A stretch of 64,000 nucleotides of DNA. It comes from Mantis religiosa (lineage: Eukaryota > Arthropoda > Insecta > Mantodea > Mantidae). The stretch covers positions 52,389,611-52,453,610 of the forward strand of contig CM060947.1 of assembly GCA_030765055.1 (NCBI GenBank), written 5' to 3'. The position numbers and the translations under genes were made by a program. Within the stretch, counting starts at the first letter, position 1, and each line of letters starts with the position of its first letter. This document shows positions 1 to 13,180 of this stretch, one piece after another. Below the pieces are notes generated by a model. The model saw only the letters and a program-made list of their open reading frames with translations, was not told where the DNA came from and did not search any database.

Positions 1-1483
1 TTCTGAGAACATACAGGTTATGTATGTTAAGTGTCGCCTAAACATATGGAATTTTATTCAAATGTGTTACATCATGTCTAAGAGAACAAGAAACTTTGAA
101 AAACGTTGCATGTAAAAAGTAGCTAGGGATGAAAGGATTTTCTTTGAAGCATAGTTGTAATAGTCAATTCGATATTTATTTGACCTTTCATTGTTATACG
201 GTGTTCACACGCACGCAGCTCTTTAAAACCGCTGTTCCTTGGATTCGATTCTTATTCACGGTAAAATCTCGACATAAAGCCTTTGGGTGAAACTCAATGC
301 TATTTATAGTAGCCGTCAATGAGTAGTAGGGTAAGTAATAAAAGATATTAGATAACAAAAGTCGTGCGAATACAATAAAGGTATCAGTAATTATGCCCTG
401 GCCCCCTGTCATTATTGCCCATGTTTCCCCAAGTTCCCCTAACACATGTTAGGAAGGAACAACCTGTAGTTTATATCGGAAAAGCGAAGTATTTACTCTG
501 CAATTTTAAATCTCCGCGATGATGACGTGGGTCGTTTCCGGCGCGAGTAATGGGCTGGAACGGGTTACAGACAGCTTAATTACTTTCTAGTCGAGATAAA
601 ATGGAAACTTCGGCAAAGAGAGGTTTGGCGATGACAACGTTTGCGGAGCTCTTTGATGGCTTCTTTATTATTGCCGAGCCATCATCGATTCCGTTGATGA
701 ATTGCCGCGGAACGTTCTGGCTGCTCATCTTCCAGGGGTACAATGGGATGCTGCGACATACCCTGGTTACAAATTGCTAATAGGTTTACTTTAATGTTAG
801 AACGAAAACAAGATGCAGTGGATGTGTTACATAGAAATAAGTAGTAAGCCTTAAACTCTTGTATTTATAGTAAACATTTGAAAATATTACAGAAATGGAA
901 AGCTGTACAAATGAGCATTTCTAAATGTTATTACGACCAAGCGACATGACATTGTTGTAACGTTATAACAGGGAAATATTAACTGATGATATTAGTAATT
1001 TTATAAGGAACTGTTAAATGTAGAAGCATTAGCTGCAACTTGTTTTGTCAGGGAACAAGTATCTAGTCATTATTTAAGCAATTTAAGTAGGCGCATCTAA
1101 GGCAATTAATGCCTGCCAGTGATTAACGAACCCATTAAATCAAGGCGTTCCTAGGGGGGGAGAGCTACTAGGTTCAGCTATTGCACAAACACAGTAAAGA
1201 AAGTTGCGAAATTAAAAGGAAACAGAGATTTTAGAATTTAACAGAGTAAAAACTGTGTTTAGATACGAATTTGCTGTTTAACATTTGGTATCAGTAAGGG
1301 TGGTTATGAAGTAGTCGACGTTTATACTGGCAAAAAGTACGTATTTCCAAACTTTTTTATCTTCCTTCGAGTTGAACAATTTTACAGAGGCATGCTATTG
1401 GTAAGTTTCAGCAGTCCGTGGCTCCTAAAGACCGCGCTCGAGTTATACAGACTGCCAGACGCCGAAAGAGTATTCTTCAAATA
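1..1483. other. Upstream intron sequence, nothing recognised
   Basis: AT-rich non-coding DNA left of the first mariner. The only open frames are short and without recognisable motifs. By position it should be the intron (or flank) preceding the dpr exon at 4719. Confidence 0.6.
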
Positions 1484-2363
1484 CGAGGGCTGTTCAATAA
1501 ATAATGCTCATTATTTTTACGGTCATAATTTTTCGCACTAAAATTCTAACTTATTATATTCTGTTAACTTAATGATGAACAAACACGCCGTAGTAGTTTC
1601 ATTGTTGGTACTCCTGGTTCCCGCCTGTGAGAACAAGACAAGTTCAGACATGTTCAGTATCGCCTACCGCTGCAATGGAGGTAACATCCGGAGTTTCTTT
1701 CAAACGTAATCACTGCTGATGAAACTTAGCTACATCATTTTGTACCAGAAAGCAAACGGCAAAGCTCAGTGTGGAAATTTTCTTCACCAACCTCCAAAAA
1801 GCAGCAGTGGTTGCTTCTGCTGGGGAAGTTATGGTCATCTCATTCTTTGTTATTCATGGAATGGTCTATCAGCATGTTGTACCTGCACACACATCTGTAA
1901 CTGGACAATACTACAGGGATGTCCTGAAAACATTGTAAGTCCATATCAGGCTCAAAAGAACACATTTCCGTGAAGCAGGCTGGATGCTGCACCACGATAA
2001 TGCGCGGCCGTATATTGTCAATGTTGTTGCTGAATATCTTGCAAAGATCAACGTGAAGTTCATCCCTCACCCTCCTTAAAGTCCGGATTTAGCCCCATGT
2101 GACCTTCTTCTATTCTCTAACTTGAAGAAACGCCTTCGTGGGAGGCATTATACATCATCAGAAGCAGTGGTGAAGGCTGCGGAGGCGATTTTGAAGGATC
2201 TTTCAAAATGGTTTCCAGTATGTCTTTGAAGTCTCGCGAAAAAGCTGGAACATGTGTATGGTATTCAGGGGAGACTATTTTGAGAAGGACCATCAAAATT
2301 ATGAGTATGAGTAAAGGTACGTTGTCAAAAAGTTTGTGATCATTCTTTATTGAACAGCCCTCG
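1484..2363 (+). mobile_element. Mariner family-1 copy A, internally deleted
   Basis: This 880-bp element has terminal repeats beginning CGAGGGCTGTTCAATAAA and is flanked by TA at both ends (1482-1483, 2364-2365). It shares its ends and body with the longer copy at 30738-32034. The transposase start lies at 1675, but after four codons (M-E-V-T) the sequence jumps to the V-I-T-A-D region, so about 0.4 kb encoding the DNA-binding domain is missing. The remnant then runs to a TAA at 2312-2314. The remaining part has frameshifts but retains the block encoding H-H-D-N-A-R-P and the P-P-(Y)-S-P-D-L-A-P-C-D block. It cannot make transposase. Confidence 0.88.
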
Positions 2364-2365
2364 TA

Positions 2366-3409
2366 GCATATTCATGACTTGGGATAATGTACGCTTCCCT
2401 TAAATCGATCTTAAAGGCCTCAACGGCTTCTTCTGCCGACGAAAATCGTTGTCCACGTAATTTATTCTTTATGTTCGCGAACAAAAAGATGTCATTGGTT
2501 GCCAAATCAGGACTACATGGTGGATGATCCATCAATTCGATTTTTTGAGCCTTCAAATACTCCATTGTTAGACGAAATATCCATGCGCTCTTCATTGTTT
2601 TCATGAAAAACCATGCTGCGCTTCTTGTTGGTTTTCTTTACTTCACCGAAGACTTCCGGCAAACAAATGGCTGTGTACCATTAGGTATTGACCGTCGTAC
2701 GTTCCTCTAAAGGCACTGTTGCCACATGGCCAGTTTTAAGAAAAAGCAGTGTCCACTTACTTCGAAGTGCTTCGAGTGCGAGCAATTTTTGTTGGATTTG
2801 CTTCAACTTGAAACACCCATATAGCCGACTGCTGCGTACGTTCCGGCTCCTACGCATACATCCATGATTCCTCACCTGTTACAATCATATATACACCTTT
2901 TGAGGTACCACCATTGTATTTCTTGAGCATTTTTGTACACTAATCGACAAGAATATCCTTTTGAGATTGTGTCAACTTATATGGGATCCAACGAGAGCAA
3001 ACCTTTTCCAGGATAAGTAATCATGCAATAGTTTATATATGCTGGTGGAACTAATTCGTAGCTTTGCCTCAATGTCACAAAATGTTCCATTATGAAATTG
3101 CATTATTAGTTTTTGCACAGCATCAAAGTTTTCTGGCAACACAACTGATTTTGGATAACATTCATAAATTTCATCATTGAGCGAATGGCGGCCACGATAA
3201 AATTCGTTACAGCAGCCTTTCACAGCGGCAAAAGGTTGAGCTTCGTCGCCAAATGTGGAAGATAGTTCATCGATGCACTCTTGTCGTGATAATTCATGTG
3301 GAAATTCATAATAAAAAATTGCACGAACATTTTCATGAGTTAATTTCATTATTTTTGAGACACAATTTTCAAGTGAATGTAAGCAAAACAAATGACGCTC
3401 TATTGACAA
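2366..3409 (-). pseudogene. Mariner transposase remnant, second mariner family
   Basis: Reading leftward, the first 145 codons include F-Y-Y-E-F, L-S-R-Q-E-C-I-D-E-L, F-G-D-E-A, G-R-H-S-L-N-D-E and P-K-S-V-V-L-P-E-N, matching the N-terminal helix-turn-helix region of mariner transposases. Later segments (2681-2875, 2366-2604) give the T-G-H-V-A-T-V-P-L-E-E-R-T-T-V-N block and S-P-D-L-A-T-N-D-I-F-L-F followed by K-L-R-G-Q-R-F-S. Several frameshifts and a missing stretch around the first catalytic aspartate make it dead. Its 3' end abuts the right end of copy A, which probably inserted into it or beside it. Confidence 0.85.
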
Positions 3410-3499
3410 AATGTCTGAAGTAGATTATGGTCGACAATGTCGAACTTTCCATTGGAAACACCAAAGCTCAAAATATAAATTGTGTCTCTCGTTTCATAT

Positions 3500-3892
3500 T
3501 GTCGTGGCAACGGGCATTAAAGTTTCGGCGCAAATAGATAACACAGGGCGGATAGTGTTCACAAAGAGCCGGCAAATAAAGATAGCTAAGATAAAGGTCT
3601 TGCCGGCACAGATAGGATTTCACGTTTGGAAGGTTCTAGTGATATCGTGACAGACAGAGAAAATTTGGTTTCTTATTTGTACTCGAAACCTCTCGAATTT
3701 ATGAATGAGATATATAAGCGATTGTGACGCGCGAGCGGACAGTTGTAAAACAGCGAGAGGTAGGCAGAAAACAACTGAGTGTCTTGTAATGAAAGCTGAT
3801 GTAAAGTGAATGCTGTTTGTTATTGTGATATGTGATGTAATTTAGAATTTCAGCAAATTGGACTTTTAATTTTACGAACCCACAAAGTCACA
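3500..3892 (+). mobile_element. Solo LTR 1 (4-bp target duplication ATAT)
   Basis: The block starts TGTCGTGG and ends AAAGTCACA, and is flanked on both sides by ATAT (3496-3499 and 3893-3896). A TATA-like stretch lies near 3712-3720. The last 40 bp closely match the ends of the blocks at 26876, 19582 (inverted) and 59276 (inverted), defining one LTR family. No internal gag-pol or second LTR is present, so this is a solo LTR. The 4-bp duplication points to a Gypsy-type integrase; that assignment is inference. Confidence 0.8.
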
Positions 3893-3902
3893 ATATTACC
3901 GA

Positions 3903-3904
<2 letters not shown>

Positions 3905-3951
<47 letters not shown>

Positions 3952-4172
3952 AATTTACGTCCTCCAACGTTGAGTCATATCGGGCGATGAATGAAATGGC
4001 TGAAATGCTGCTCAAATATGTCCGGGGTCCATGGAGCATAGGGTTACCCGACATTCGTCTTTCAGGATAATGGAAAACTTCGGAAAAAACCTCATCCAGG
4101 TAACTTACCCTAACCGAGATTCGAACTCGGTACTTCTTGAACGTGAGGCAGAAATATTTCACTCTGCCGTTA
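3905..4172 (-). mobile_element. SINE-I copy with 45-base poly(A) tail
   Basis: On the minus strand a tRNA-like head (B-box region GAGTTCGAATCTCGG) is followed by the family body and a pure A tract, seen here as T at 3905-3949. This is one of about eleven copies of the same family in the window. The long uninterrupted tail suggests a fairly recent insertion. Confidence 0.85.
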
Positions 4173-4718
4173 GTAGGAACTAAGTGGATAAAATTAACAT
4201 AATTATGATCGATACAATATGTTAGGATATCTATAGGTGAAATCTGATTCTTACAAATTCTATTTAATTAATTTAAGATTTTCTTTAATATTTCTGTGCC
4301 ACAGTTATTAGTGTATTATAACTTTGATGCCATATTTTTATAATATTTTAGAGAAAAAGTTTTGATTAAGCTAATTACTCAGGTTTTCCTTACGATCCAA
4401 AATAGCTAATTTTTTAAAAAAAAAGCAAGTACTACCACATTATCTGAAGAGTGATATACAAAACTTACACATAGAATTTTATTCCCTCATCTGGTTGTCA
4501 GTTTCATTTTAGTTAATACATATTTAGTCAGTAGAACAGTAGAGTTTTTCTCACAAAAGTTGAATACTGAGGTTTTACACTACATAAAGGAAATAAAGGT
4601 TTCAAAATATTTTTAGACTAAATTTTGACTTTTTAACACTTTTACCATCTTTTAGGTATGCAATGTGTAACATAACCTCGAAAGTAATTATATGAATGGC
4701 TGTTTTGTTTTGTTTCAG
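4173..4718 (+). other. Intron sequence just upstream of the dpr exon
   Basis: AT-rich, no repeat or ORF recognised. The last part contains the T-rich polypyrimidine tract and acceptor used by the exon at 4719. Confidence 0.6.
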
Positions 4719-4846
4719 AACCCACTACAGATATTATTGGTGGACCTGACTTGTACATAGACCGCGGGAGCACTATCAACCTCACCTGCGTCGTGCTGTA
4801 CAGCCCTGAACCTCCAGCGTACATCTTCTGGAATCATAACGAGGCG
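4719..4846 (+). CDS. dpr: dpr-family gene, exon for first half of second Ig domain
   Basis: The exon encodes 42 codons after two bases that complete a split codon. It follows a pyrimidine-rich acceptor ending in CAG (4716-4718) and is followed by the donor GTAAGC (4847-4852). The peptide begins P-T-T-D-I-I-G-G-P-D-L-Y, continues with G-S-T-I-N-L-T-C (the B-strand cysteine, with an N-glycosylation sequon N-L-T) and S-P-E-P-P-A-Y-I-F-W (the core tryptophan). These are hallmarks of the second Ig domain of Dpr proteins, neuronal cell-surface Ig proteins that bind DIP partners in synaptic recognition. The codons run directly (phase 0) into the exon at 52577, which supplies the second cysteine. The first Ig domain, signal peptide and C-terminus lie outside the window. 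I am sure of the family. The paralogue number is not assignable without alignment; many databases label such genes zig-8-like. Confidence 0.93.
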
Positions 4847-5204
4847 GTAAGCTCACCAGTAATTTTACTCGGAGTAACTACAGCTAGAAATCCTTAAGTT
4901 CTCTTGTCGCATTTATTGCTACAAATCTCATTCTTAGATTTCTGTCAAAGACCTTAATCTTTCATTACAAATCCCGCCTCTTCCTCATTCCTTTTCCTTT
5001 TTAAATTGTTATACTGCGTCGCAAGCACGATTCAGTGTTACGTTATCCAATATTGTAGTGCTTATTAATAGTAGAAGGACTGTATTGCACCCAAAAATGT
5101 AATGTGAAAATCTCACCGAAGTTGTATCAACATTTTATGAGTTCCTGAACCCATAATGCTCTTTTAGGGAAGTGCCCGGTGTCTGAGGGACTAAATGGAC
5201 TGGA

Positions 5205-5350
5205 ACACGTTATGTTACGGAGGTCCAAACTTGGTTTATTCCTCCTATGCCCCCAAGTGAAGCACTCCCGGGAGGAAGTATGACGTGAGAGGAGACAGAG
5301 GGCGAGGTCCCTATACTTTAAACAATTGAAAACTCCCAGGCACCGGGATT
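5205..5350 (-). mobile_element. SINE-V 3'-part fragment
   Basis: On the minus strand the sequence with CTCTGTCTCCTCTCACGTCAT and CACTTGGGGGCATAGGAGG matches the 3' region of the SINE-V copies at 22840-22989 and 52140-52275. No head or target duplication was found. Confidence 0.6.
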
Positions 5351-5984
5351 CTTGACTACGGATTCTTCGTCATTCTGAATGCCTCTTATGTGAAATGCAC
5401 TTTCTTTTGTGGATTTAGTCACTTTTTATCATTGACTTGTCTTTTAATATATTTATACATGTCTCAAATGGCAATATTATTTTATTTTAATTCTCTCTGT
5501 ACATGCGTGCGAATAGCACAACTCCAAAACGAAATGTTGGATGACTCCCATTTAATCTTTCCATCAGTGGCGAGGCGTTACTTTCAAAGCGAGAGAAGCT
5601 CCAAATAATAATTTTCATTAAAATAAGAGAGAATAATGACTCAAAGAACTACTCTTCAGCACTCTTTCTATTGTACAGTCACCTTCTGTATTGCAAAACT
5701 GCTCACACAACAAGCAGGCATATTCCTGTCTCCCCTATCCACACAGATGTTTCAGTCTTTCCTACAGAGTAAAGTGCTAGCCTAAAATGGGGAAAGTAGG
5801 CAATTCACACACTTTTTCTAACTGGTGAAGCATCACCATTTTCTTCACTTCCTATTTGTCACCACTGAATACCAATCTACGTAAAATACTTTTACTAATA
5901 TTATTGAAATATACTTACAGTTATGTTTCAAAGCGCCACATAAAACAAAACAAACAAGCAATTTTTTATTTGTTGCATTTATAT

Positions 5985-6235
5985 CCTCCTTTAACTCCAA
6001 TGGTCATATCGGCGGCCGTTCTCCTTTGGAACATACCGAAGGTGTTAACTCGTATTCGTTGGGTTTTCATCATTAGATCAAGCACACATTCGTACTCTCA
6101 TCCATACTTCCAGATTCTGGGAAAAATGGGGAATCATCTTGGTTAGAGAAAAGTCCCCGCAGTCGGAAATCGAACCCGGGACCCCTAACATGGCAGGTAG
6201 GTGCTCCACCGACAAGCAATTTTCCTTCACACGCT
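5985..6235 (-). mobile_element. SINE-IV copy, tRNA-derived
   Basis: The minus strand begins GTCGGTGGAGCACCTACC, has a pol III B-box-like GGGTTCGATTTCC, then a body shared with 47305-47490 (common text GGTGTTAACTCGTATTCGTTGGGTTTT around 6045). A short tRNA-derived retroposon. Confidence 0.7.
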
Positions 6236-6259
6236 ACAGAGACTTCACATGACAAAATA

Positions 6260-8945
6260 TTGCTTCCTCACTATCGAAGTCACAATTGCTCCCGGAAACC
6301 TACGAAGCATGGTACTCAAGGGTATGAATGCGTAAATACAGACATATTCAGCATTGAATGAGCTCGCGAAACTGGTCACTCGAAACTAACTTGTCCCTAG
6401 CACCACGGATGTTCACGAATATATTTTGAAAAATGTATTCAGAGCAAATAAGGTATTGTTTCTTACGAATTTTCTTGTTTCTCTCCAAAAATTCTTTGGA
6501 AAGCGGCTTCATTCCACGCTCGCCACTGTTTTATATTCAGATATGACCCTAAAATTCGCTCGAAAGGTCTTAAATTGAAATTTTACTTCACATTAAAAGA
6601 GTTTCCAAACTTTTAATTTTATAAAACATGGCAACAGCGATTTTAATTAAAGTGCGTGCCATTTGTTTATAATATTTACGTTCCAAATGAAACGTATAGG
6701 TATATTTAATTTAATAATATGTGAAGCCTCTTTATTGTAAATTAACTTTTTAACTGGTAAGTTATAACAAACAGACAAACTTACTAAACAAAACATAGAT
6801 ATTTCTTAAAATCCCATAATATTTTCAGATTATGTTTGCTTTTGCAGCATAAAGCATTTGTGAGATATCCCAATATCTCTTCCAATTGGCTTCGATTTCT
6901 GAAAACTTCTCTCCCTTCATATTTTATACTTAATTGCTGAAAATTCAAATGCCACATCAACATTAAAAACTATTTGACAATTAAAGCGCTGCCGCTTATC
7001 AATTGTTTCTTTCGAGAAATTTGAAGAACTATGGAAGAGCATGGAATTTCAAGGCTAGCATCCAGCGATCGGTTTTTAAATGTGTGATATTCGGTAAAGT
7101 TCACTGTATCTTTAGCATCTATAATGAAACATGCAACGAAATACTTCTATAAGTTATTCAATTAATATAAAGAGACAGCAAAATAAGCTTTTTGTCGAAG
7201 AGAAAGTGACGTGGATACAATAAATATGATTTCGCTTTTAGCAAAAGGTTCCAAAACTTTTTATAATCTACTTTTCTATAATAATTCCATAGTCGATAAC
7301 GTAAAACCAAAATAAATCTGAGATGATGTATGTTTAATGTGATAATGAGAAGATGTAGTCCCCGAGATGTCCAAGTGATAGATCGTATCTCAGCAGAGGC
7401 CAGGCCCCCATAAATGTCTTGGTGCTGACCGGAGCCACTTAATTTATTGCTAACAAGGTTGGTGTACCCTAAGAACACAATAGCAAACACTCCAGTTCAG
7501 GTCGAGCAATTAGTTAATTAACACACAGTCAGCGGGTACACCTTTTTGTGCTTCCATCGCCCTTATCTTTCTGCTGTCTTTTATTTAGGAGTCTCTGTGT
7601 CGTAGAAACATGTTAAACAAGTGAACGATAGCGACGATCTCTCTCAGAGAATATTTATCTCAAAATTATGGAGACATTAAGTTTGAATGTTTCCAATTCC
7701 CTTGGATACAAACTGAATTCTGTGCATAAGAGAGAGAGGGGGGATTTGGCTCTCTGTTTATTCTTCTATAAATTGTTTTATCCACCACCATAAGAACAAA
7801 ATACATCATTGAGCGATACTTTTGTTACTAAAAGTAAGCCTTTTACTGTTAGACATGAATAAGTCCCTGCAAAGAGTCAATTATCTGTATCAGAGTCAAT
7901 ATAGCAGAAGAATAAATTTAAAATTTGTGAAGTTATTTGCAAATAAAGATATAATCTCTTTGACCGTCGATTAGCTCAATATAGTTTGGTCTGATGTTCA
8001 ATTTGTCTTTAGTTACCTCAAAAACAACAAACAAACATACAGCATCCACAATGTACCTGTGCTTTCTCTGAAAAATTATTGCTAAAATCACATCATCGCA
8101 AATAAATATTCCTTGACTAATATTGCAAATGACGTTTGTGGCAGCAAACTAAGGTTAGTAATTCGAGGTATAAACTTTTCGTCACCTGAACCACTGATTT
8201 TAACATACAGTTTAGAATTTGTTATTTTTGTATTACGATTCTTCGCTATTCAAAGCCTCCAAAATCATCTTACACCTAGTAAAAACATCGATTCTAAAGC
8301 TTTTGTAAAACAATTTCTAATGCTTCTATAATTCACAATTCAAGTCGATTTTTTCTTAGGTAACAGGTAAAGCTTCGCATGGGACTGGCGAGGTTTGACG
8401 TCTATTATACTCTTGAAATTTAAGTCCTCGGCGTTAAAATTTTTCACTTGCTAATAAACATCAGCTTACCTCACTAGTTCCATAAATATATATTACAGAA
8501 TCCTATTCCTTTATCTACATCACGTTAATTGAAACATGCATATATCGTAGAATTTATTTCATAAGTGTATTTCCTTGGAAGTGCAATGGGGATAGAAGGT
8601 ATTCGGCAGTATTCAAAAGTTTTAACAATTGGCAGCTATGTGATTGCTTTGAAATTTGGCTATCTCTATAACCACAATGAAATTCTCCCAACTCATGGAC
8701 AGTGTTATACATTGCATAGAGTTATAAAATTATGGAGGATTTGGTCAATATTAAATGTGAGGGATCAAGTTAAATTGAGTTTTAATTTTTGTGCTTTTTG
8801 GCTAGTATTGTATTCTATTCAAAAATACATACCAAACTTTCATTGCAAATACATGTTTGAAAAATTCCTCATTCCAAAAAAGAAAGTGTTTTGGAAGAAG
8901 AACTGTTTATCTGTGAACAACGTACAATTTTACGATTACAATTAC
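6260..8945. other. AT-rich intron, nothing recognised
   Basis: I see no terminal repeats, coding domains or duplicated blocks here. Open frames such as the 127-codon one at 8565-8948 have low-complexity, motif-free translations and no splice context, so I treat them as chance. Confidence 0.5.
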
Positions 8946-8955
8946 TAGGGAGGGG

Positions 8956-9153
8956 ATTCGGCACTGACACCAGTGGTTTATTGTACCTGTGTCTCAAGTG
9001 GAGCATCACCTGTAGGAAGAATGAAGCGAAAGGCGATAGAGGGTCGCGGACCTAAGGAGTCACCTGTGCCTCCTCTCACATCATCCTTCTTCACGGGTAT
9101 GCCCCACTTGAGACATATGTACAATTGATCAATACTGTCATAGTGCCGAATCC
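8956..9153. repeat. Head-to-head inverted pair of SINE-V 3' parts
   Basis: Arm 8956-9043 read in reverse complement matches 9069-9153. Both carry the CACTTGAGACA and GTGCCGAATCC blocks typical of the SINE-V 3' region. The outer ends read GGATTCGGCAC and GTGCCGAATCC, so the unit is a palindrome with a spacer of about 25 bp. Confidence 0.75.
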
Positions 9154-9159
9154 AATACA

Positions 9160-9232
9160 ACCCAACTTACCCTGATCAAGATTCTAACTCGGGACCTCTT
9201 GAATGCGAGGCACGCTACAGACACGGAAATCT
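9160..9232 (-). mobile_element. SINE-I head fragment
   Basis: The minus strand contains GAGGTCCCGAGTTAGAATCTTG and the following TTACCTGG-like motif equivalent. It is a short degraded copy of the SINE-I tRNA-like head. Confidence 0.5.
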
Positions 9233-9639
9233 ACTTCTTGCAGTTTTACGCGTATAACGTGCCGGATAATATTAGTTTTCTATGTTGTAGGGGTTTTGTG
9301 TTCTACACAAAGTATGTATACTGTGCTCAGAGTTAGTAGTGGCGTGTGTTTGCCAAAATAGGTAGTAATGGATCGTAAAAGCACTACTCAGCGAAATCAG
9401 TTAATGTGGTACGAAGACAGCAGTATATACTTGGCTACATATTCCTCGTTATTTTACGTTTTTCCTACCTTATGTTGATTGAAGGCCTAGTACGAGAGTA
9501 CCAGCACTTTCATGCCCGAAAGGAGTGTTTGGGAAATATATTTATCTATACTAAAAACAATACGGTTAGAAATAGGAGCAAACCTAATACAGTAGTACAG
9601 AAATGAAAACTGCTGAGGAGAGGTTGATTTGAACTTCTA

Positions 9640-9915
9640 ACCTCTTCGAAAGTGTAGAGCCAGACTGAAAAATTCAATGCCATAGCCGGGATTTGAACCA
9701 CGGATCTTCTGGTTTCCGACCAGCCACTGTAACTATTTGAGCTACTATGGCCAACTGGCCAACATGACATTAAATTCTCCAACTGACTCGTGTTTCTCCC
9801 GATAAACCATTTAGGTGTTCTCATAAACACATGAGACAACTACCTTAATGTGACTTACTATGTTGTAAGTACTTTAAGGCCTGGGTTTTATAGTTCCGAC
9901 CACTATTAGGTAAAT
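9640..9915 (-). mobile_element. SINE-III (tRNA-like repeat), single unit
   Basis: This unit carries the GCCATAG-type tRNA-like segment on the minus strand (9680-9752), then the family body, including CTCTCATAAACACATGAGACAAC-like text and the end block TTTAAGG-CCTGGGTTTTATAG. Same family as 18809-20400, 33480-34485 and 42508-43520. Confidence 0.8.
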
Positions 9916-10019
9916 ACAATCCTACGCCCTAACCTCTCATACACCTACAGACGTGGATTTGTAGGTTAAACCAGCTATTTGAGAAAGTTTTAATAATTCT
10001 AATTCCTAATGGGCGAAAC

Positions 10020-11049
<1,030 letters not shown>

Positions 11050-11420
11050 CTCTTTAGGTATTATGGAATATGAAATTAATTAACAGCATGGCTTTGTGCT
11101 AATACAATAAAGACATTATATCCGTTAATCAAAGCTAAATATTAGTACAACAAATGCATTTGCCGGTGACAGTGCTAGCAAGTCCGGAGGGCTTGGATAT
11201 AAAATAAAGGAAGCTCTCAGTTCTACTTAATGTAATGAGAATGACACTACAGTAGTGTTATGTGGGTTGCCCATTCAAACTAAGTTGGCGACGCTTCGAG
11301 AACCTTTTGTATATAATACAACGCATAAGATAGTGGTTAAGACCAAAAATTTCACAGCTGCTATTTAATCAAATTGTTGCTAAGCTTTGATACAAATTAA
11401 AATTAATTAACTCAAAATTT

Positions 11421-11650
11421 GCCCGCCTCTGTGGCATGGTAGCGTGTCTGCTTCACGAACAAGAGGTCCTGAGTTCAAATCTCCGTCAGGGTTAGTGATT
11501 TGAACAAGGCTTTTCGGGGGTATTTATCTTGACCTGAAAGATGAATGTCAGGAACTCTAAGCTTTTTGAAACTTCGACTCATTTGAGCATCCTTTTACCA
11601 GTTTCATTCATCGACCGATATGACTTAATATTTGAGGATTTTAATTTTAA
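11421..11650 (+). mobile_element. SINE-I copy
   Basis: Starts GCCCGCCTCTGTGGCATGGTAGCGTG, has the A-box-like GGTAGCGTGTCTGC and B-box-like GAGTTCAAATCTC, followed by the family body ending near TGAGGATTTTAATTTT. Moderately diverged. Confidence 0.85.
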
Positions 11651-12925
11651 AAACTGAGAAACAGTCATAATTTTTTGCTTTGCTTTAATGACAATCGTTT
11701 ATTTGAAATTGCAATTGGTCTAACGAAATCCAAGTTAGTAAACTTAAGATTCAACTCGGTAATCATAAGAATAGCTAACAGAAAATGAATACATTACAGT
11801 GCCCGCTTCCTCTCATTTCATAACATAGATCAGTTCTTCACATCTGTTCCTAGGTTAACCAAACTCTCTCTTCACCTCATACAGAGTTGTCAAAAGTCTC
11901 TTCGTTCGAAAGGTTTATAAAACAATACTGGTCGTGATAATCTCCATAGATGCATTTTTTTAACTGGCTCTTTACTTGCGCTGATTCTTTTTAATTTTTT
12001 CTATAATATGTTTTTTTTTCTGTAGTTCTACATTCCGTAATCAAATGTTTCTATTAAACCCAAAAAAGGCATCAGAACATCTCACTTAAGATACCCTCAA
12101 CCTTGGTTTTACCTTGGTCTTTATTACCCAAGTTCATGTTAACACTTTAATGTTGGCCTAAATACTGTCTATACAGACTCATTTTTACTCAGTTCTTTAA
12201 TGTACCCATTTATTTTCTCGTGTACTTTAATATATTCACCCATTTCTAGCTTCATATCCATTACTAATACTATTTAACCAAATATATTTAAATATGACCA
12301 ACTGCTCGATTATTTATCCTCCATATGAAAACATTTCTCGAAATAGATGTTTAGCCATCATTATCCTTCTTTTGTTTTTCTTCTTCCGAAAATTTCATTT
12401 ACGTTCTTTGGAAACTATTGGGAGAATCTTAATGTTATGAAAACGTCATATGAAATACCCAATTGTTTAAAATTAAACCAAACATATTTTTAAAGTAAAT
12501 TTTAGAACACTTCAACACGTTTTCGTGATCACTATTGCTTTTCTCATTAATATAGAAGATTTTCCATATATTCATTTTTCGTAGTTTTGTTCCTAATTAT
12601 GAAATTTTTCATTGAATTTTCATAAAACTGTTGTGCAGCTTGACCCCATACTGGAACACAAGGCAGATTCCGACAATGCATAATACTCCGTACCGTGACA
12701 AAGGCACTAAAGCAAAAGTACCCTTGAATTTGGTTACACTGAGCGCACGGACAGGAAATGACACACCAACTCGGTTGGTATACCAATTAGAATGGACTGA
12801 GTGCAGGACACCGCTCAAACTTCAATATCCCTAACTCGTTTGTTTACACGAATTCATTTTGTGTTCGAAGACATAAATGTTGCAAATTAATAACCGAAAC
12901 ATTTGTTAGACAGTTATGATTTAAT
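11651..12925. other. AT-rich intron, nothing recognised
   Basis: No coding motif, terminal repeat or family block identified. Overlapping short open frames near 12550-12830 on both strands have no recognisable product. Confidence 0.5.
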
Positions 12926-13180
12926 TCACATTGTTCCGGAATCAGTAATATAGCGTCTTTCAGTCCACTCATCAAAGTCTCTTTTTAAACAATGTGCCAG
13001 AGCTCCATCTTGCCGGAAAATTAAGTTTCTACAATTCTCAAACCAGCGATTATAATATTTAAGTAGTAAGTATATGAAGTGACCTATTTTTTTAACTAGC
13101 ACGTAAATATTTATTGAAGGGGTCGCCAGTTCAAAACGAAAGGTTTTTGATATAAAAATTGCATGCATATCTTTGTCCAT
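12926..13180 (-). pseudogene. Possible Tc1/mariner-type transposase scrap
   Basis: The end of an 84-codon stretch reads F-R-Q-D-G-A-L-A-H, resembling the second catalytic aspartate motif (QQDGAxxH) of Tc1/mariner-group transposases, followed by a D-E-W-T-E-R-R-Y-I-like segment. The rest is not recognisable. It may be a small fragment related to the DD41D element at 58772. Confidence 0.4.

Noticed and set aside
8565..8948. 127-codon open frame
   Set aside because: No motif, AT-rich codons like the surrounding intron, no second copy; consistent with chance.
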